In this document: positions 1-8,889 of the stretch, piece after piece | Layout: each line of letters opens with the position of its first letter | Numbering within the stretch: the first letter of the stretch is position 1 | NCBI GenBank assembly: GCA_937915375.1 | Contig: CALDMO010000040.1 | Location: 1-62,595, forward strand | Length of the DNA: 62,595 nt | DNA from: an uncultured Marvinbryantia sp. | Lineage (GTDB): Bacteria > Bacillota > Clostridia > Lachnospirales > Lachnospiraceae | Direction: 5' to 3' | Position numbers and translations under genes: made by a program | Notes under the pieces: generated by a model | What the model was told of the DNA's origin: nothing | What the model saw: only the letters and a program-made list of their open reading frames with translations | The model's database searches: none

Positions 1-421
1 CAATGACTTTGACGTTGTTCTCATGCGCATACGCAGTCAGCGCTGTGACAAGCGTATCTCCCAAAAACAGCTCCACATCAATGGCATCGACAAGACCACT
101 TTCCATCACTTTTTTGTAAAGCGCAATATAGCTCTCCTGCGCAATTTCCTGTTCGCCGCCCTCCGCAGCTGTACGGAACGTAAACAGCAGAGGGATCTCC
201 CCGAGAATTTCTCGTAATTCCCCTAAAATTTCTTCCGTCTGCGCAAACTCACAGACCTGCTGCAAATAGTCTGCCCGCCACTCTGCCATATCCGGTCTGC
301 AGCGCACAATCGCCTGTGCCGCTTTAATGATTTCTTCTTTGTTGCTGCCCACGATCGGAACACAGATTTTCGGAAGTCCTTCTCCAAGGATCAGATTTCG
401 GATCGCTACTGTTTTCGCCAT
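1..421 (-). CDS. aroD: 3-dehydroquinate dehydratase, type I (partial, C-terminus beyond window)
   Basis: Catalyses dehydration of 3-dehydroquinate to 3-dehydroshikimate in the shikimate pathway (cytosol). The visible N-terminal 140 residues read MAKTVAIRNLILGEGLPKIC, then a CVPIVG strand, a PDMAEWRADY motif and a TFRTAAEGGE motif, all hallmarks of the Schiff-base-forming type I family. The catalytic Lys and His lie in the missing part. ATG at 421 is chosen because GGAGAG sits 6 nt upstream; ATG at 427 is too close to it. The gene is divergent from aroE, the next pathway enzyme. A weak promoter may have its -10 (TATACT) at 507-512. Identification is firm from motifs; completeness cannot be judged. 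Confidence 0.88.
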   Translation of the reverse strand, partial: MAKTVAIRNLILGEGLPKICVPIVGSNKEEIIKAAQAIVRCRPDMAEWRADYLQQVCEFAQTEEILGELREILGEIPLLFTFRTAAEGGEQEIAQESYIALYKKVMESGLVDAIDVELFLGDTLVTALTAYAHENNVKVI

Positions 422-609
422 GATCATCTCTCCATTCTTGTATCATTTATCGATAAGATTTCTTTCTATATCCAGAAGTTTCTTTTTTAAGGTAAATTTA
501 GAAAGCAGTATAGCATATCTATGTAGGAATTTCCATATTGCTTTTTGCACGAATCTTTCTCGTATCCGGTATGTTTTTATTGCGTATTTGCATTTTTCAA
601 AAATCTGTA

Positions 610-638
610 TTGTATTAAACAGATTGAAACGATATGAT
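610..638 (+). promoter_or_regulatory. sigma-A-type promoter of aroE
   Basis: TTGTAT and TATGAT are separated by 17 nt, 31 nt before the aroE start. Assigned by eye from the consensus. Confidence 0.55.
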
Positions 639-668
639 AGAGAAAACACAAAAAATAAGGAGCATTTT

Positions 669-1544
669 ATGAATACAGTACACATTCTCAACGGTCACAC
701 CCGCCTAACGGGACTTCTCGGCAGTCCGGTGTCGCACAGCATTTCACCTCTGATGCATAACGAGGCATTCCGCCTGCTGCATCTGGATTATGCTTATCTT
801 TGTTTTGAAACAACAGAAGCTACTCTGGAGGAAACCATCAAAGCCTTAAAATGTCTCAATGCCCGCGGTTTTAACTGCACTATGCCGGTCAAAACACGCA
901 TGTACGAGCTGGCAGACATCCTCTCTCCTGCTGCTTCTCTGATGAAAGCTGTCAATACCGTGGTGATTGAAAATGGTAAATTCATTGGTCATAACACTGA
1001 CGGCGTTGGATATATGTCTTCCGTAAAAGAAGCCGGATATAATATTATAGGAAAAAAAATGACTCTGCTCGGCGCAGGCGGCGCGGCTACGGCAATTGCT
1101 GTCCAGGCTGCGCTTGACGGTGTTTCAGAAATTGCTCTCTTCAACCGAAAAAGCCGTTCCTGGCAGCGTGCGCAGGAGTTTGCTGATCTTTTAAATAAAA
1201 ATACAGCCTGCAGTGTCACTTTACATGACCTTGCAGACTGCGGTGAACTGCGCCGGCAACTCTCTGACAGCGCTATCTTGACAAATGCTACAAACGTCGG
1301 CATGGTTCCGCATACAGATGCCAGTCCTATCCCGGAGACCTCTATGCTGCATGAAAATTTGATCGTCTCGGATATTATTTACAATCCGCGTGAAACCAGG
1401 CTGATGACACAAGCAAAACAACGCGGCTGCGCCTGTTTCAACGGACTGTATATGCTTCTTTTTCAGGGCGCGGAAGCGTTTCGTCTGTGGACTGGATTCC
1501 CTATGCCGGTGGATGAGATTAAGCAAAAATACTTTCAATTATAA
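669..1544 (+). CDS. aroE: Shikimate/quinate dehydrogenase
   Basis: NADP- or NAD-dependent reduction of 3-dehydroshikimate to shikimate (or quinate oxidation). The 291-residue protein has the N-terminal substrate motif SPVSHSISPLMHN, the catalytic-lysine segment GFNCTMPVK (canonical NVTVPHK), NTVV followed by HNTDG, the nucleotide-binding glycine loop LLGAGGAATA, and the C-terminal FNGLYMLLFQGAEAF. ATG 669 is preceded by AAGGAG at 6 nt; upstream in-frame codons lack family similarity. The variant lysine motif and the 291-residue length resemble the quinate/shikimate (YdiB-like) subgroup, so quinate use is possible. It faces aroD head to head, which supports a shared pathway role. It ends 16 nt from a convergent esterase gene with no obvious terminator between. 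Confidence 0.9.
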   Translation: MNTVHILNGHTRLTGLLGSPVSHSISPLMHNEAFRLLHLDYAYLCFETTEATLEETIKALKCLNARGFNCTMPVKTRMYELADILSPAASLMKAVNTVVIENGKFIGHNTDGVGYMSSVKEAGYNIIGKKMTLLGAGGAATAIAVQAALDGVSEIALFNRKSRSWQRAQEFADLLNKNTACSVTLHDLADCGELRRQLSDSAILTNATNVGMVPHTDASPIPETSMLHENLIVSDIIYNPRETRLMTQAKQRGCACFNGLYMLLFQGAEAFRLWTGFPMPVDEIKQKYFQL

Positions 1545-1560
1545 AAAAGCAACCCTAATC

Positions 1561-2532
1561 TTATTTATTATTCAAAACCATCCTGATCCAAGTATCCGCC
1601 AGATCCGGCCAGACTGCCACATCCTGCATCGGCGGCCTTTTCTCCGCCTGATCCTGCACACCATTTTCGTTGCAGTCATTCCGCACGTTTTCTTCACGCT
1701 CAGCTGCAAGCTGCAGCCGCCCGTTTTTGATCTGCTCTAATACACGCTCGCTCTGCTCTCTGGTATACGGCATTCCGTATTCACGATTTGACCAGTTTTC
1801 ATCTGCCAGAGACAGACCGTGTCCCCCAAACGGAAATACATGGTGCGCAAACGGAACGCCTTTTTCCAGGCAGGCCTGCGCAAACAAATAACTGTTTTCT
1901 ACCGGAACAATATCATCCTCTGCTGTCTGCCATAAAAAGCACGGCGGCGTACTTTTTTTCACCTGTGTTTCCAGGGACATATATTCCAATTCCTGAGCAG
2001 ATGCCCCTTCGCCTAAAAGCGCTGTAAACGAATCACGGTGCGCCTTTTCTCCGGCAGTTATCACCGGATAAGACAAAATAGCCGCATTCGGTCGATTCGA
2101 ATATGCGCCATAGACCTCGTCCCCCACATCCTCATAATGCACACAGAGACTCGCGCACAAATGTCCCGCTGCTGAAAATCCGCAAACCACCACCTTTTCC
2201 GGATCGATGCAGAATTGCTTTGCCTCACTTCTGATAAAACGTACTGCGCGTGACAAATCATTCAGCGGCTGCATTCCCAATACTGCCAGACCAGTAATGT
2301 TCGTCGTATAAGTACACACAAACGCGTTGTATCCCTTCTCGTAAAATTTCTTTGCCACAATTTCTCCCTCTGTTGGAGAAACAATACGATAGCCGCCGCC
2401 TGGAGCCACCACAATACACGGACGTATTTCGTTGTCCTCATGCAAATAACTGACGATATTAGGCACAAAACCGTATGCCTGCGAATAATGATATTCCTCT
2501 TTTTTCCATAAATTATAACGCTGTGATTTCAT
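1561..2532 (-). CDS. Alpha/beta-hydrolase, acetyl-esterase/lipase-like
   Basis: Probable small-ester hydrolase (cytosolic, no signal peptide), 323 residues. The oxyanion segment is APGGGY near residues 44-48, the nucleophile elbow GFSAAG places Ser at about 120, and acid and base candidates lie in TAEDDIVP and GGHGLSL. This matches the acetyl-esterase/BD-FAE branch often linked to carbohydrate deacetylation. About 50 polar C-terminal residues follow the core and are unusual for the family. The start is backed by TAGGAG upstream. It is last in a minus-strand run behind GH3, MoxR, DUF58 and a membrane protein (24-nt gap), so cotranscription is likely. The substrate is unknown; deacetylation of plant polysaccharide fragments is an inference from the nearby GH3 and GH43 genes. 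Confidence 0.75.
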   Translation of the reverse strand: MKSQRYNLWKKEEYHYSQAYGFVPNIVSYLHEDNEIRPCIVVAPGGGYRIVSPTEGEIVAKKFYEKGYNAFVCTYTTNITGLAVLGMQPLNDLSRAVRFIRSEAKQFCIDPEKVVVCGFSAAGHLCASLCVHYEDVGDEVYGAYSNRPNAAILSYPVITAGEKAHRDSFTALLGEGASAQELEYMSLETQVKKSTPPCFLWQTAEDDIVPVENSYLFAQACLEKGVPFAHHVFPFGGHGLSLADENWSNREYGMPYTREQSERVLEQIKNGRLQLAAEREENVRNDCNENGVQDQAEKRPPMQDVAVWPDLADTWIRMVLNNK

Positions 2533-2556
2533 AAATATAATCTCCTACTAATATTT

Positions 2557-3810
2557 TTAAAACTGCATATCCTGTACTTCTTCTTTGGTACAGCCCTCGC
2601 GGCTGTATCTCGCTTTTTCATAGAGCATATGGAATTTTTCTTTGTCTGCCACATTCTTTAGATCCGCAGACGCTTCCAACTCTGCCGGTGACTCCCAGCC
2701 TGACGGGCGCTGTTTCCGTCCCCGAATAATCACCTTTTTATACCTGCGGCGAATCTTTCTATTCGGGGAATTCCATTTTTCATCAGAGCGGAATTTTCCG
2801 GCACCTCCACGCAGATCTTCCTGTGCTTCTTCACCCAGAAAAATAATTTCATCTTCTTCTTCCCCTCCGCTTGCAAACAACTGCAGCGCCTGCTTTCCCA
2901 GTCTGCACAAAATGTAAATTGCTCCAAACGTAATTGCTGTCAGCGCCGCATAACGAATGAGTTCCGAAAGAAACATCAGCCAGCGCGGCGGTTCTTTTAC
3001 TTCACCGATCAGACCTGCCAGCATTTCTTCCATACCTCCGTCCGCCTGCTGGTGCGTTTCCTGCTCGCTCTCTGCAATCGTCTCCCGTGGTTCCAAACGT
3101 ATTTTAGTCAAAGGTTCTTCGTTATATAAAACAGCCGGCAGCAGAAACACGATAAGAAGCAGAACACCGATGCCAAACACCAGATAAGAAATCCGACGCA
3201 CTGCTCTGCCCGGCAGATTGGCAATATGCTGTTTCACCGCAATAAAATTCATCATCCGGTCTATGCAAGTGAAAAGAAAACAGATTACAATTTCTGCCAG
3301 CAGCAGCCAGAAAACCGTGCGCAGCAGATCTTCCCGTTTCAGGAAAATTAACAACAGATAAGCCAGTGCGAACAAACCCCAATGCCACATCTGAGGACGA
3401 TCAAGCAGCGTTGGGATCTCCCACAGTTCTTTTTCCAGATTTGCTCCGGTCTCTCCCGGCATTTCCTGCATCAATTTACGGATCTGTCCTCTGCGAATCC
3501 GTACATAACATCGAATCAAAAAAATCAAGACTGTCAAAACGGTTGTCAAAATGCAGTCCGTAAACTGAAAGATTCCCCAACAGGTACCTGCCGCGATCAG
3601 CAAATACCCGAAAACCCCTTTGATCCTGCGGATGCCCCAATAGCTGATCAGCACCGGCACAAACAGCCAGAGGCACTGCAGCAGATAGCCGTGCGTTTCT
3701 GCCGTTTTCATCCGAAACACTGCCGCCAGCACAGGATAAAAAACACTGCAAAGCAGCACAGCATGAAAAAAGGAAAGCACTGCCAGCATCTTTTTTTCTG
3801 TTTTTAACAT
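2557..3810 (-). CDS. Multi-pass membrane protein with DUF4129-like C-terminal tail
   Basis: Unknown function, 417 residues. ATG 3810 follows GGGAGGTGGATCC and overlaps the stop of the DUF58 gene by 7 nt, indicating translational coupling. The N-terminal half has about six to eight hydrophobic segments. A soluble acidic stretch follows, then one more membrane segment near residues 300-320, then a basic cytosolic tail ending in MLYEKARYSREG, which resembles the tail of DUF4129/transglutaminase-like membrane proteins. No Cys-His-Asp transglutaminase core is visible. MoxR-DUF58-membrane protein trios are widespread and thought to act in envelope assembly or protein maturation, but the partner is not known. 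Confidence 0.6.
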   Translation of the reverse strand: MLKTEKKMLAVLSFFHAVLLCSVFYPVLAAVFRMKTAETHGYLLQCLWLFVPVLISYWGIRRIKGVFGYLLIAAGTCWGIFQFTDCILTTVLTVLIFLIRCYVRIRRGQIRKLMQEMPGETGANLEKELWEIPTLLDRPQMWHWGLFALAYLLLIFLKREDLLRTVFWLLLAEIVICFLFTCIDRMMNFIAVKQHIANLPGRAVRRISYLVFGIGVLLLIVFLLPAVLYNEEPLTKIRLEPRETIAESEQETHQQADGGMEEMLAGLIGEVKEPPRWLMFLSELIRYAALTAITFGAIYILCRLGKQALQLFASGGEEEDEIIFLGEEAQEDLRGGAGKFRSDEKWNSPNRKIRRRYKKVIIRGRKQRPSGWESPAELEASADLKNVADKEKFHMLYEKARYSREGCTKEEVQDMQF

Positions 3811-4946
3811 GGATCCACCTCCCAGCGCATCATACGGATTCCCCGACTGCCGGAAACTGTCAGCTCCATATCCGGGTAAACCGGCACCACCCATAATATC
3901 TGCCCGGCATTTGACAGCAATCTCAATGATTCCTGAACAGCTTTTGTCTGATTTTTGGAAATCACCACATAAATATGCCCGCCACTGTGTTTCTGCAGTT
4001 CTCTTTCAATCACTTTAGAAACATTTTCTGCTGTACGCCCCACATCTACACTAGCCAATCTGCGGTTTAATTCCTGCAGTCGTCCTCCCCCTGCTTTCAT
4101 ATACAAAGATAATGCTTCTTCCTGTGGCTGCTCTTTGTCATAATTCTGATAAACAGCATTACTGACAATCCGCAGTTCCATCCTGCCGCGAATCATCCGT
4201 GCTGCCAGTGACGCTGTGATACGAATGGATTCTTCTACCAGCACATCATATTTTAAAATACCGGAATCCTCCACATCTAAAACTACTGTTAGCTGAATAT
4301 TCGTCGTCGAGTCATATTGATTGACCATTAAGGATTCGCTTCTGGCCGATGCCTTCCAGTTAATCTGGCGCATCGGATCGGTCGGCCTGTATTCTCGAAT
4401 GCCGGCAAATTCAAACGGATCCGGATAAAGTCGATTCTGTACCAGTACCATCCCGGAAACCGCCTGACAAATCAACTCGATCCGGCGGACGTCCGTCTGT
4501 GCCGGATACACATACATCTGAGTTTTTTGCGGAACTGTCAAATAGAATTCCTTCTCAAATAAAAAATCACTGCCAACTACTTCTGCCTGCCGTATCTGAT
4601 AAAAACCTCTCTTTTTACAGACAAACGGCAATGTACGAATCACTTTTTGACGCAAAAATAAAGAAAAAATGTCCCGTTTATAGCTCAAATCCGTCACATT
4701 GGTATTTTCTTTTGCCTCCCCCATAAACAAAAGATTGCGGCTCATAGACAAACGTACCTCAACCGCCGGCAGCGGCATATGCTTGTCATTTACAATCTCC
4801 TCTTTTAAACAGGAACTATCTCCCTCATAAGCGTAGGCATCCTCAAATCGGGTTACAACCTCAAGATTACGGTACCAGTATCTGCGGTAGAGCTGATGCT
4901 GCAGCCAAAGCGCCAACAGTACACATACAAGCAATAGAATTAACAT
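3804..4946 (-). CDS. DUF58 domain protein
   Basis: The 380-residue protein starts with a hydrophobic anchor (residues 1-18). It carries the DUF58 signature: FEFAGIREYRPTDPMRQINW followed by KASARSESLMVNQYD, then a vWA-like strand VVLDVED. DUF58 proteins are almost always encoded next to MoxR ATPases and are presumed targets or partners of them; their biochemical activity is not settled. The gene lies 16 nt downstream of moxR and overlaps the following membrane-protein gene by 7 nt. Family assignment is firm, function is not. Confidence 0.82.
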   Translation of the reverse strand: MLILLLVCVLLALWLQHQLYRRYWYRNLEVVTRFEDAYAYEGDSSCLKEEIVNDKHMPLPAVEVRLSMSRNLLFMGEAKENTNVTDLSYKRDIFSLFLRQKVIRTLPFVCKKRGFYQIRQAEVVGSDFLFEKEFYLTVPQKTQMYVYPAQTDVRRIELICQAVSGMVLVQNRLYPDPFEFAGIREYRPTDPMRQINWKASARSESLMVNQYDSTTNIQLTVVLDVEDSGILKYDVLVEESIRITASLAARMIRGRMELRIVSNAVYQNYDKEQPQEEALSLYMKAGGGRLQELNRRLASVDVGRTAENVSKVIERELQKHSGGHIYVVISKNQTKAVQESLRLLSNAGQILWVVPVYPDMELTVSGSRGIRMMRWEVDPC

Positions 4947-4962
4947 AACTGAATCCTTTCCG

Positions 4963-5907
4963 CTAACGCTTTGCCCAGTCTTCTGTCGGCAGCGCCGTAC
5001 TGCCGAGAATGTCCTCTATTACTTTTTTCGCCGCACGGCTGCCATCCGCATCTACCGAAAGGCTTAGGCGATGAGCCAGTACCGGCACCGCCACCGTTTT
5101 CACATCCTCCGGAACCACATAATCTCTGCCGTTTACCATAGCAAATCCCTGCGCCGCATGTACAAAAGCCAGCGTTCCGCGCGGGCTGACGCCGTGCGCC
5201 ACTTTTCCATGTTTTCTGGTCGCGTGAATCAAAGCCACCATGTAATTCAAAAGTTCCGGATGCACATAAATTTCCCGGCATCTTTTTTGCATTTCAACCA
5301 GTGTGTCGTTCGTACAGACCGCTGAAAGTTCCGTCAGCGGTTCTTTTTTCAAAAAGCGGCTTACCATAGCGCGCTCCTGTGTTTCGTTTAAATCCCCCAT
5401 AGAGATTTGCATCAGAAAACGGTCCATCTGCGCTTCCGGAAGCGGAAAGGTTCCCAGCGTTTCCAATGGGTTCTGAGTAGCAATTACCAGAAACGGTTCC
5501 GTCAGCGGACGCGTCACACCGTCTACCGTCACCTGACGTTCCGCCATACATTCCAAGAGACTGCTCTGTGTTTTCGGCGTGGCGCGATTGATCTCATCCG
5601 CCAACAAGATGTTGCAGAACACCGGACCTTTTGAGAAAACAAATTTTCCCTGCTTTGCGTCAAAATAATTCAATCCTGTCACATCCGACGGAAGCAGATC
5701 CGGAGTAAATTGTACACGCCCAAAATCTGCCTGCACCGATTTTGCCAGTGATTTTGCCAGCACGGTTTTCCCTGTACCTGGCACATCCTCCAGCAAAATA
5801 TGTCCCTGTGCCAATATCGCAGTCAGTACCAGTTCGATCGTGCGCTCGTTTCCGATCATCACTTTTTCCACGTTTTCTTTTAACGTCTGTAAAATGGTCA
5901 TATCCAT
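4963..5907 (-). CDS. MoxR-family AAA+ ATPase
   Basis: Cytosolic AAA+ ATPase, 314 residues, thought to act as a chaperone for maturation of metal-dependent or envelope complexes. Walker A is VPGTGKT at 42-48, Walker B is LLADEINRA around 101-109, and the sensor region is ATQNP. The C-terminal lid carries HGVSPRGTLAF, typical of MoxR. ATG 5907 is preceded by AGAGGG at 9 nt; ATG at 5901 is an alternative. The DUF58 gene follows at 16 nt. A strong stem-loop separates it from the GH3 gene upstream, so it may be transcribed at a different level from GH3. Confidence 0.88.
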   Translation of the reverse strand: MDMTILQTLKENVEKVMIGNERTIELVLTAILAQGHILLEDVPGTGKTVLAKSLAKSVQADFGRVQFTPDLLPSDVTGLNYFDAKQGKFVFSKGPVFCNILLADEINRATPKTQSSLLECMAERQVTVDGVTRPLTEPFLVIATQNPLETLGTFPLPEAQMDRFLMQISMGDLNETQERAMVSRFLKKEPLTELSAVCTNDTLVEMQKRCREIYVHPELLNYMVALIHATRKHGKVAHGVSPRGTLAFVHAAQGFAMVNGRDYVVPEDVKTVAVPVLAHRLSLSVDADGSRAAKKVIEDILGSTALPTEDWAKR

Positions 5908-5928
5908 GTTGTTTATCCCTCTCTAACC

Positions 5929-5963
5929 GCAGATACCCGGGAGAGCAGCTCCGGGGTATCTGC
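5929..5963 (-). other. Intercistronic stem-loop between GH3 and moxR
   Basis: GCAGATACCCGG (5929-5940) pairs with CCGGGGTATCTGC (5951-5963) around a 10-nt loop. No U-run follows on the minus strand, so a processing or mRNA-stability element is more likely than an intrinsic terminator. Confidence 0.5.
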
Positions 5964-5965
5964 CT

Positions 5966-8500
5966 TTATGCCAGCTTTAAAATCATTTCCATTACACGTT
6001 TCGCAGAGGTCTGCAATTCCGCCCTTGACAGCGCATAGGGGTGCGACGCATCCTGAAGCGCTTTTAAAATATCCTCCTTGTCAGACGGCATTCCCGGCAT
6101 GATCACATCGTTTCCGGCTTTTACACATCCGGCCGCGGACGCACACGAATGTACGTTTCCTGTTTTGCCCATACCTCCGGTCACCAACCAGTCTGTCATT
6201 ACAAATCCTTTAAATCCCCACTCATCACGCAATACATATGTCTGAATGTCTTTGCTGCTGCAGGCATGTTCGCCATTAATCAGGTTGTATGAAGTCATTA
6301 CTGTATGCGGATGCGCCTGTTTTACGCAGATTTCAAATCCTTTTAAATAAATCTCGCGCAGTGCACGTTCGCTTAAAACACTGTTAGAGAAGTAACGGTT
6401 CGTCTCCTGATTGTTGCAGGCGAGGTGCTTAATCGTTGTCCCACGGCCCGGATGCGCCTGCACACCTTCTGTGATCGCTGCCGGAATACTGCCGGATAAT
6501 ACCGGATCCTCCGAATAATATTCAAAATTGCGCCCGCACATCGGAGAGCGATAAATATTCATCGCCGGCGCAAGCCACAAATGCACACCAAACAATTCCA
6601 TCTCTTTTCCGACAATATCGCCGCAGATTCTGCACAGCTCACTATTCCAGGACTGCGCCAGCGCCATGCCGATCGGAATTGCCGTACAATACTGATAAAA
6701 TACATGTTCTCCGGCCTCCGCTTTCTGCTTCCTTGCGGCATCTTTCATTCCTTCTATAATCTGCGGATCAAGGAAATCTGCAAAGGTTTCCGGCAACGCC
6801 ATAGACGTTCCCCTCGCCACGCTGTCCACATAAGTATAACAGGTATTCAAACGAAGGCCTGCCGGTCCGTCTGCCATCACAAGTGCCTCTACCCCCAAAT
6901 CTGACAGTTTTCCGGTTGTCTCGCCGGCAGCGCCTGCCACTCCAAAAGACGCACTTCCGATTACTTCCATCACACTCTTTCCCGTACTCTCCTCATGCGC
7001 TCCGATGCAAAGATACGCCATCTGCTCATCACTCAGTCCGGCCACAAATTCATCCAGTGATTTCACACCGTCTTTTACTTCCCTGAAGCTGCAGCCTGCG
7101 CCAGTTAATTCCGGCATCACATCCCCATAGGTAATCGTCGTCTGTGTGATCTTCGCAGCATCCACGGTAATCATCTCCGCCGTTTCCATCTCTGCCTGCT
7201 CGCCCGGATAGGTGATTGCTTTTGCTTCCATTTTTAAATCTGCAAATCCCGGTTCACCGCAGATATTTTTCACCTTCTCTGTAATCACTTCTCTCTCCAG
7301 ACGTATGCCGCCGCAGATATGTGTATTTCTGGAACAATTACCGATACGCACATAATAAGTACCTGCTTCCAGCACCCATGCGGCTCTCTCTGTGTCATAG
7401 GAAGCCATCGAAACTATCGGAAAAGTTACACTGATATCCTGTTCTTCCTGCGGCTGCAGTTCTTTTGTTTTTGCATAACCAGCCAGTTCCTGATATGGCT
7501 TATCCAGCTTTCCTGCCGGCGCAGAATAATACACCTGCATAATTTCTTTTCCTGCCGCCGCGCCAATATTTTTTACTTTCGCCGTCACCGTGACCATTTT
7601 CTCATCCGCCGTCATCTTCATCGGTGTCACAGTAAAGTCCGTATAGCCCATACCAAAACCAAACGGATAGATCGGCTGAATATCGGTACGGTCAAAATAA
7701 CGGTAGCCTACATAAATACCTTCTTTATAATAGGTATCATCAGGGTGTCCGAATCCCGCTGTAGACGGATAGGTGTTGATCGGCGCCCAGGTCATCGTCA
7801 GCTTACCGGATGGATAGCTCTTTCCTAACAGAACATCCGCCAGCGCATCGCCCATCGCGCTTCCCAACTGTCCCATCAAAAGTACTGTCTTTACTTCCGC
7901 CACCGGGGAAAGATCCACCATACCGCCCACATTTAAGACAAGCACCATCTTTTCATATTTTTCGTTCACTGCCAGAATGTCACGAATCTCCGTCTCTGTC
8001 AGATTGATATCACCTGCCACCGGACGGCGATCCGATCCCTCGCCTGAAATTCTTGCCAGCACATATATAGCCGTATCACCTTCCCCGTCCAGCGCAATAT
8101 CATAAGCCGGTTCCGGCATTACTCGTCCCATACCGAACATCATCGGATCCGCGCCTGCCGCCGCTGCTTCCGCTTTGATTGTCTGCACAAATTCCTTTTT
8201 CGCATCCGCTACAACCACATCATATGCATCCATCCACGCTTTCGTGGTAATCTCAAATCCGGCGTTTTCCAGACCTTCTTCCACATTTACAAAATAGCGG
8301 ACGTTCACGTCTCCGGAACCGGTGCCTCCCTTAATGGTTCTTCTGGCGCCGCTGCCATACAACGCCACTTTACCAACTTTGCCCAGCGGCAGAACCCCCT
8401 CGTTTTTCAGAAGTACCATACACTCCGGTGCCAGCGCGCGCACTGCCGCGATATGTTCTTTTTCAAACTGCTGCATTTCCTGTGAATGAATTCTTTCCAT
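5966..8500 (-). CDS. Glycoside hydrolase family 3 enzyme with reversed domain order
   Basis: Probable beta-glucosidase, beta-xylosidase or arabinofuranosidase, 844 residues, cytosolic (no signal peptide). Domain order is inverted. The GH3 C-terminal alpha/beta sandwich comes first (about 15-240, ECMVLLKNEGVLPL, GSGARRTIKGGTGSGDV). A fibronectin-like module follows (about 295-390, VKNIGAAAGKEIMQVYY). The catalytic (beta/alpha)8 barrel comes last (about 470-844, TTIKHLACNNQE, MTSYNLINGEHA), with the nucleophile Asp at about 770 in GFVMTDW. This arrangement is known from some rumen and gut clostridial GH3 enzymes. AAAAGGAG precedes the ATG. It is divergent from a secreted GH43, which suggests intracellular processing of imported oligosaccharides. 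The substrate cannot be told from sequence alone. Confidence 0.88.
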   Translation of the reverse strand: MERIHSQEMQQFEKEHIAAVRALAPECMVLLKNEGVLPLGKVGKVALYGSGARRTIKGGTGSGDVNVRYFVNVEEGLENAGFEITTKAWMDAYDVVVADAKKEFVQTIKAEAAAAGADPMMFGMGRVMPEPAYDIALDGEGDTAIYVLARISGEGSDRRPVAGDINLTETEIRDILAVNEKYEKMVLVLNVGGMVDLSPVAEVKTVLLMGQLGSAMGDALADVLLGKSYPSGKLTMTWAPINTYPSTAGFGHPDDTYYKEGIYVGYRYFDRTDIQPIYPFGFGMGYTDFTVTPMKMTADEKMVTVTAKVKNIGAAAGKEIMQVYYSAPAGKLDKPYQELAGYAKTKELQPQEEQDISVTFPIVSMASYDTERAAWVLEAGTYYVRIGNCSRNTHICGGIRLEREVITEKVKNICGEPGFADLKMEAKAITYPGEQAEMETAEMITVDAAKITQTTITYGDVMPELTGAGCSFREVKDGVKSLDEFVAGLSDEQMAYLCIGAHEESTGKSVMEVIGSASFGVAGAAGETTGKLSDLGVEALVMADGPAGLRLNTCYTYVDSVARGTSMALPETFADFLDPQIIEGMKDAARKQKAEAGEHVFYQYCTAIPIGMALAQSWNSELCRICGDIVGKEMELFGVHLWLAPAMNIYRSPMCGRNFEYYSEDPVLSGSIPAAITEGVQAHPGRGTTIKHLACNNQETNRYFSNSVLSERALREIYLKGFEICVKQAHPHTVMTSYNLINGEHACSSKDIQTYVLRDEWGFKGFVMTDWLVTGGMGKTGNVHSCASAAGCVKAGNDVIMPGMPSDKEDILKALQDASHPYALSRAELQTSAKRVMEMILKLA

Positions 8501-8588
8501 ATCTTCTCCTTTTCTTTTTGAGCAATTTTTTCAATACGTTCATTGCCTTGCACTTTACATTATCAAAACCAATTATTACAGATATGAT

Positions 8589-8653
8589 ATCGTTTATAAC
8601 GATCTGCAACGGTACTATAGAAACATTATAGTACGTTTTCGCTTCTCTCACAA
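8589..8653 (-). promoter_or_regulatory. GH3 promoter with two palindromic operator candidates
   Basis: Minus-strand TTGTGA (8648-8653) and TATAAT (8625-8630) are 17 nt apart. The palindrome GTACTATA-N7-TATAGTAC (8612-8634) covers the -10 and start point. A second palindrome ATCGTT-TAT-AACGAT (8589-8603) lies just downstream. The latter has the size and symmetry of a LacI-type site. No cognate regulator gene is in the window. Confidence 0.55.
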
Positions 8654-8695
8654 GTAAGGCATTGTTAATTTCTAATAATTAATAATCTCTTTCTA

Positions 8696-8724
8696 TTGAA
8701 TATCCGTCAAATTTGTTATATAAT
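8696..8724 (+). promoter_or_regulatory. GH43 promoter
   Basis: TTGAAT and TATAAT are separated by 17 nt. The transcript would begin near 8731 and carry about 155 nt of leader. The leader contains an inverted repeat GTTTATC/GATAAAC (8777-8783 and 8791-8797). This 8654-8838 stretch otherwise contains no gene. Confidence 0.6.
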
Positions 8725-8838
8725 TGTTTTTGTAATGATAAATCTATAATATTTTTGATTTATCTAAACGAAAATAGTTTATCTTTTTTTGATAAACCAC
8801 ACGCAAAAAGGAATCAAATGATGATAAGAAAGGAGCTC

Positions 8839-8889
8839 ATGCACAACCTCCTTTTTGCAGATTTTATGTGTATGTACTTACGTTTATGA
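8839..8889 (+). CDS. Putative 16-residue leader peptide upstream of GH43
   Basis: ATG 8839 opens a 16-codon frame (MHNLLFADFMCMYLRL) whose TGA stop overlaps the GH43 ATG as ATGA (8886-8889). It has the only good Shine-Dalgarno in the area (AAGGAG 8830-8835, though only 3 nt from the ATG); the GH43 start itself has none. AAAGGAG (8829-8835) can pair with CTCCTTT (8848-8854), which would hide the ribosome site. This suggests translational coupling of GH43 to the leader. Frame and overlap are read directly; expression is inferred. Confidence 0.45.
   Translation: MHNLLFADFMCMYLRL

Noticed and set aside
327..668. N-terminal extension of aroE
   Set aside because: The 114 extra codons overlap aroD and its promoter region; the family N-terminus and AAGGAG mark ATG 669.
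1561..2000. Calcium-binding loop in the esterase tail (DCNENGVQD)
   Set aside because: A single loose match to DxNxNGxxD without a repeat or EF-hand context; likely chance.
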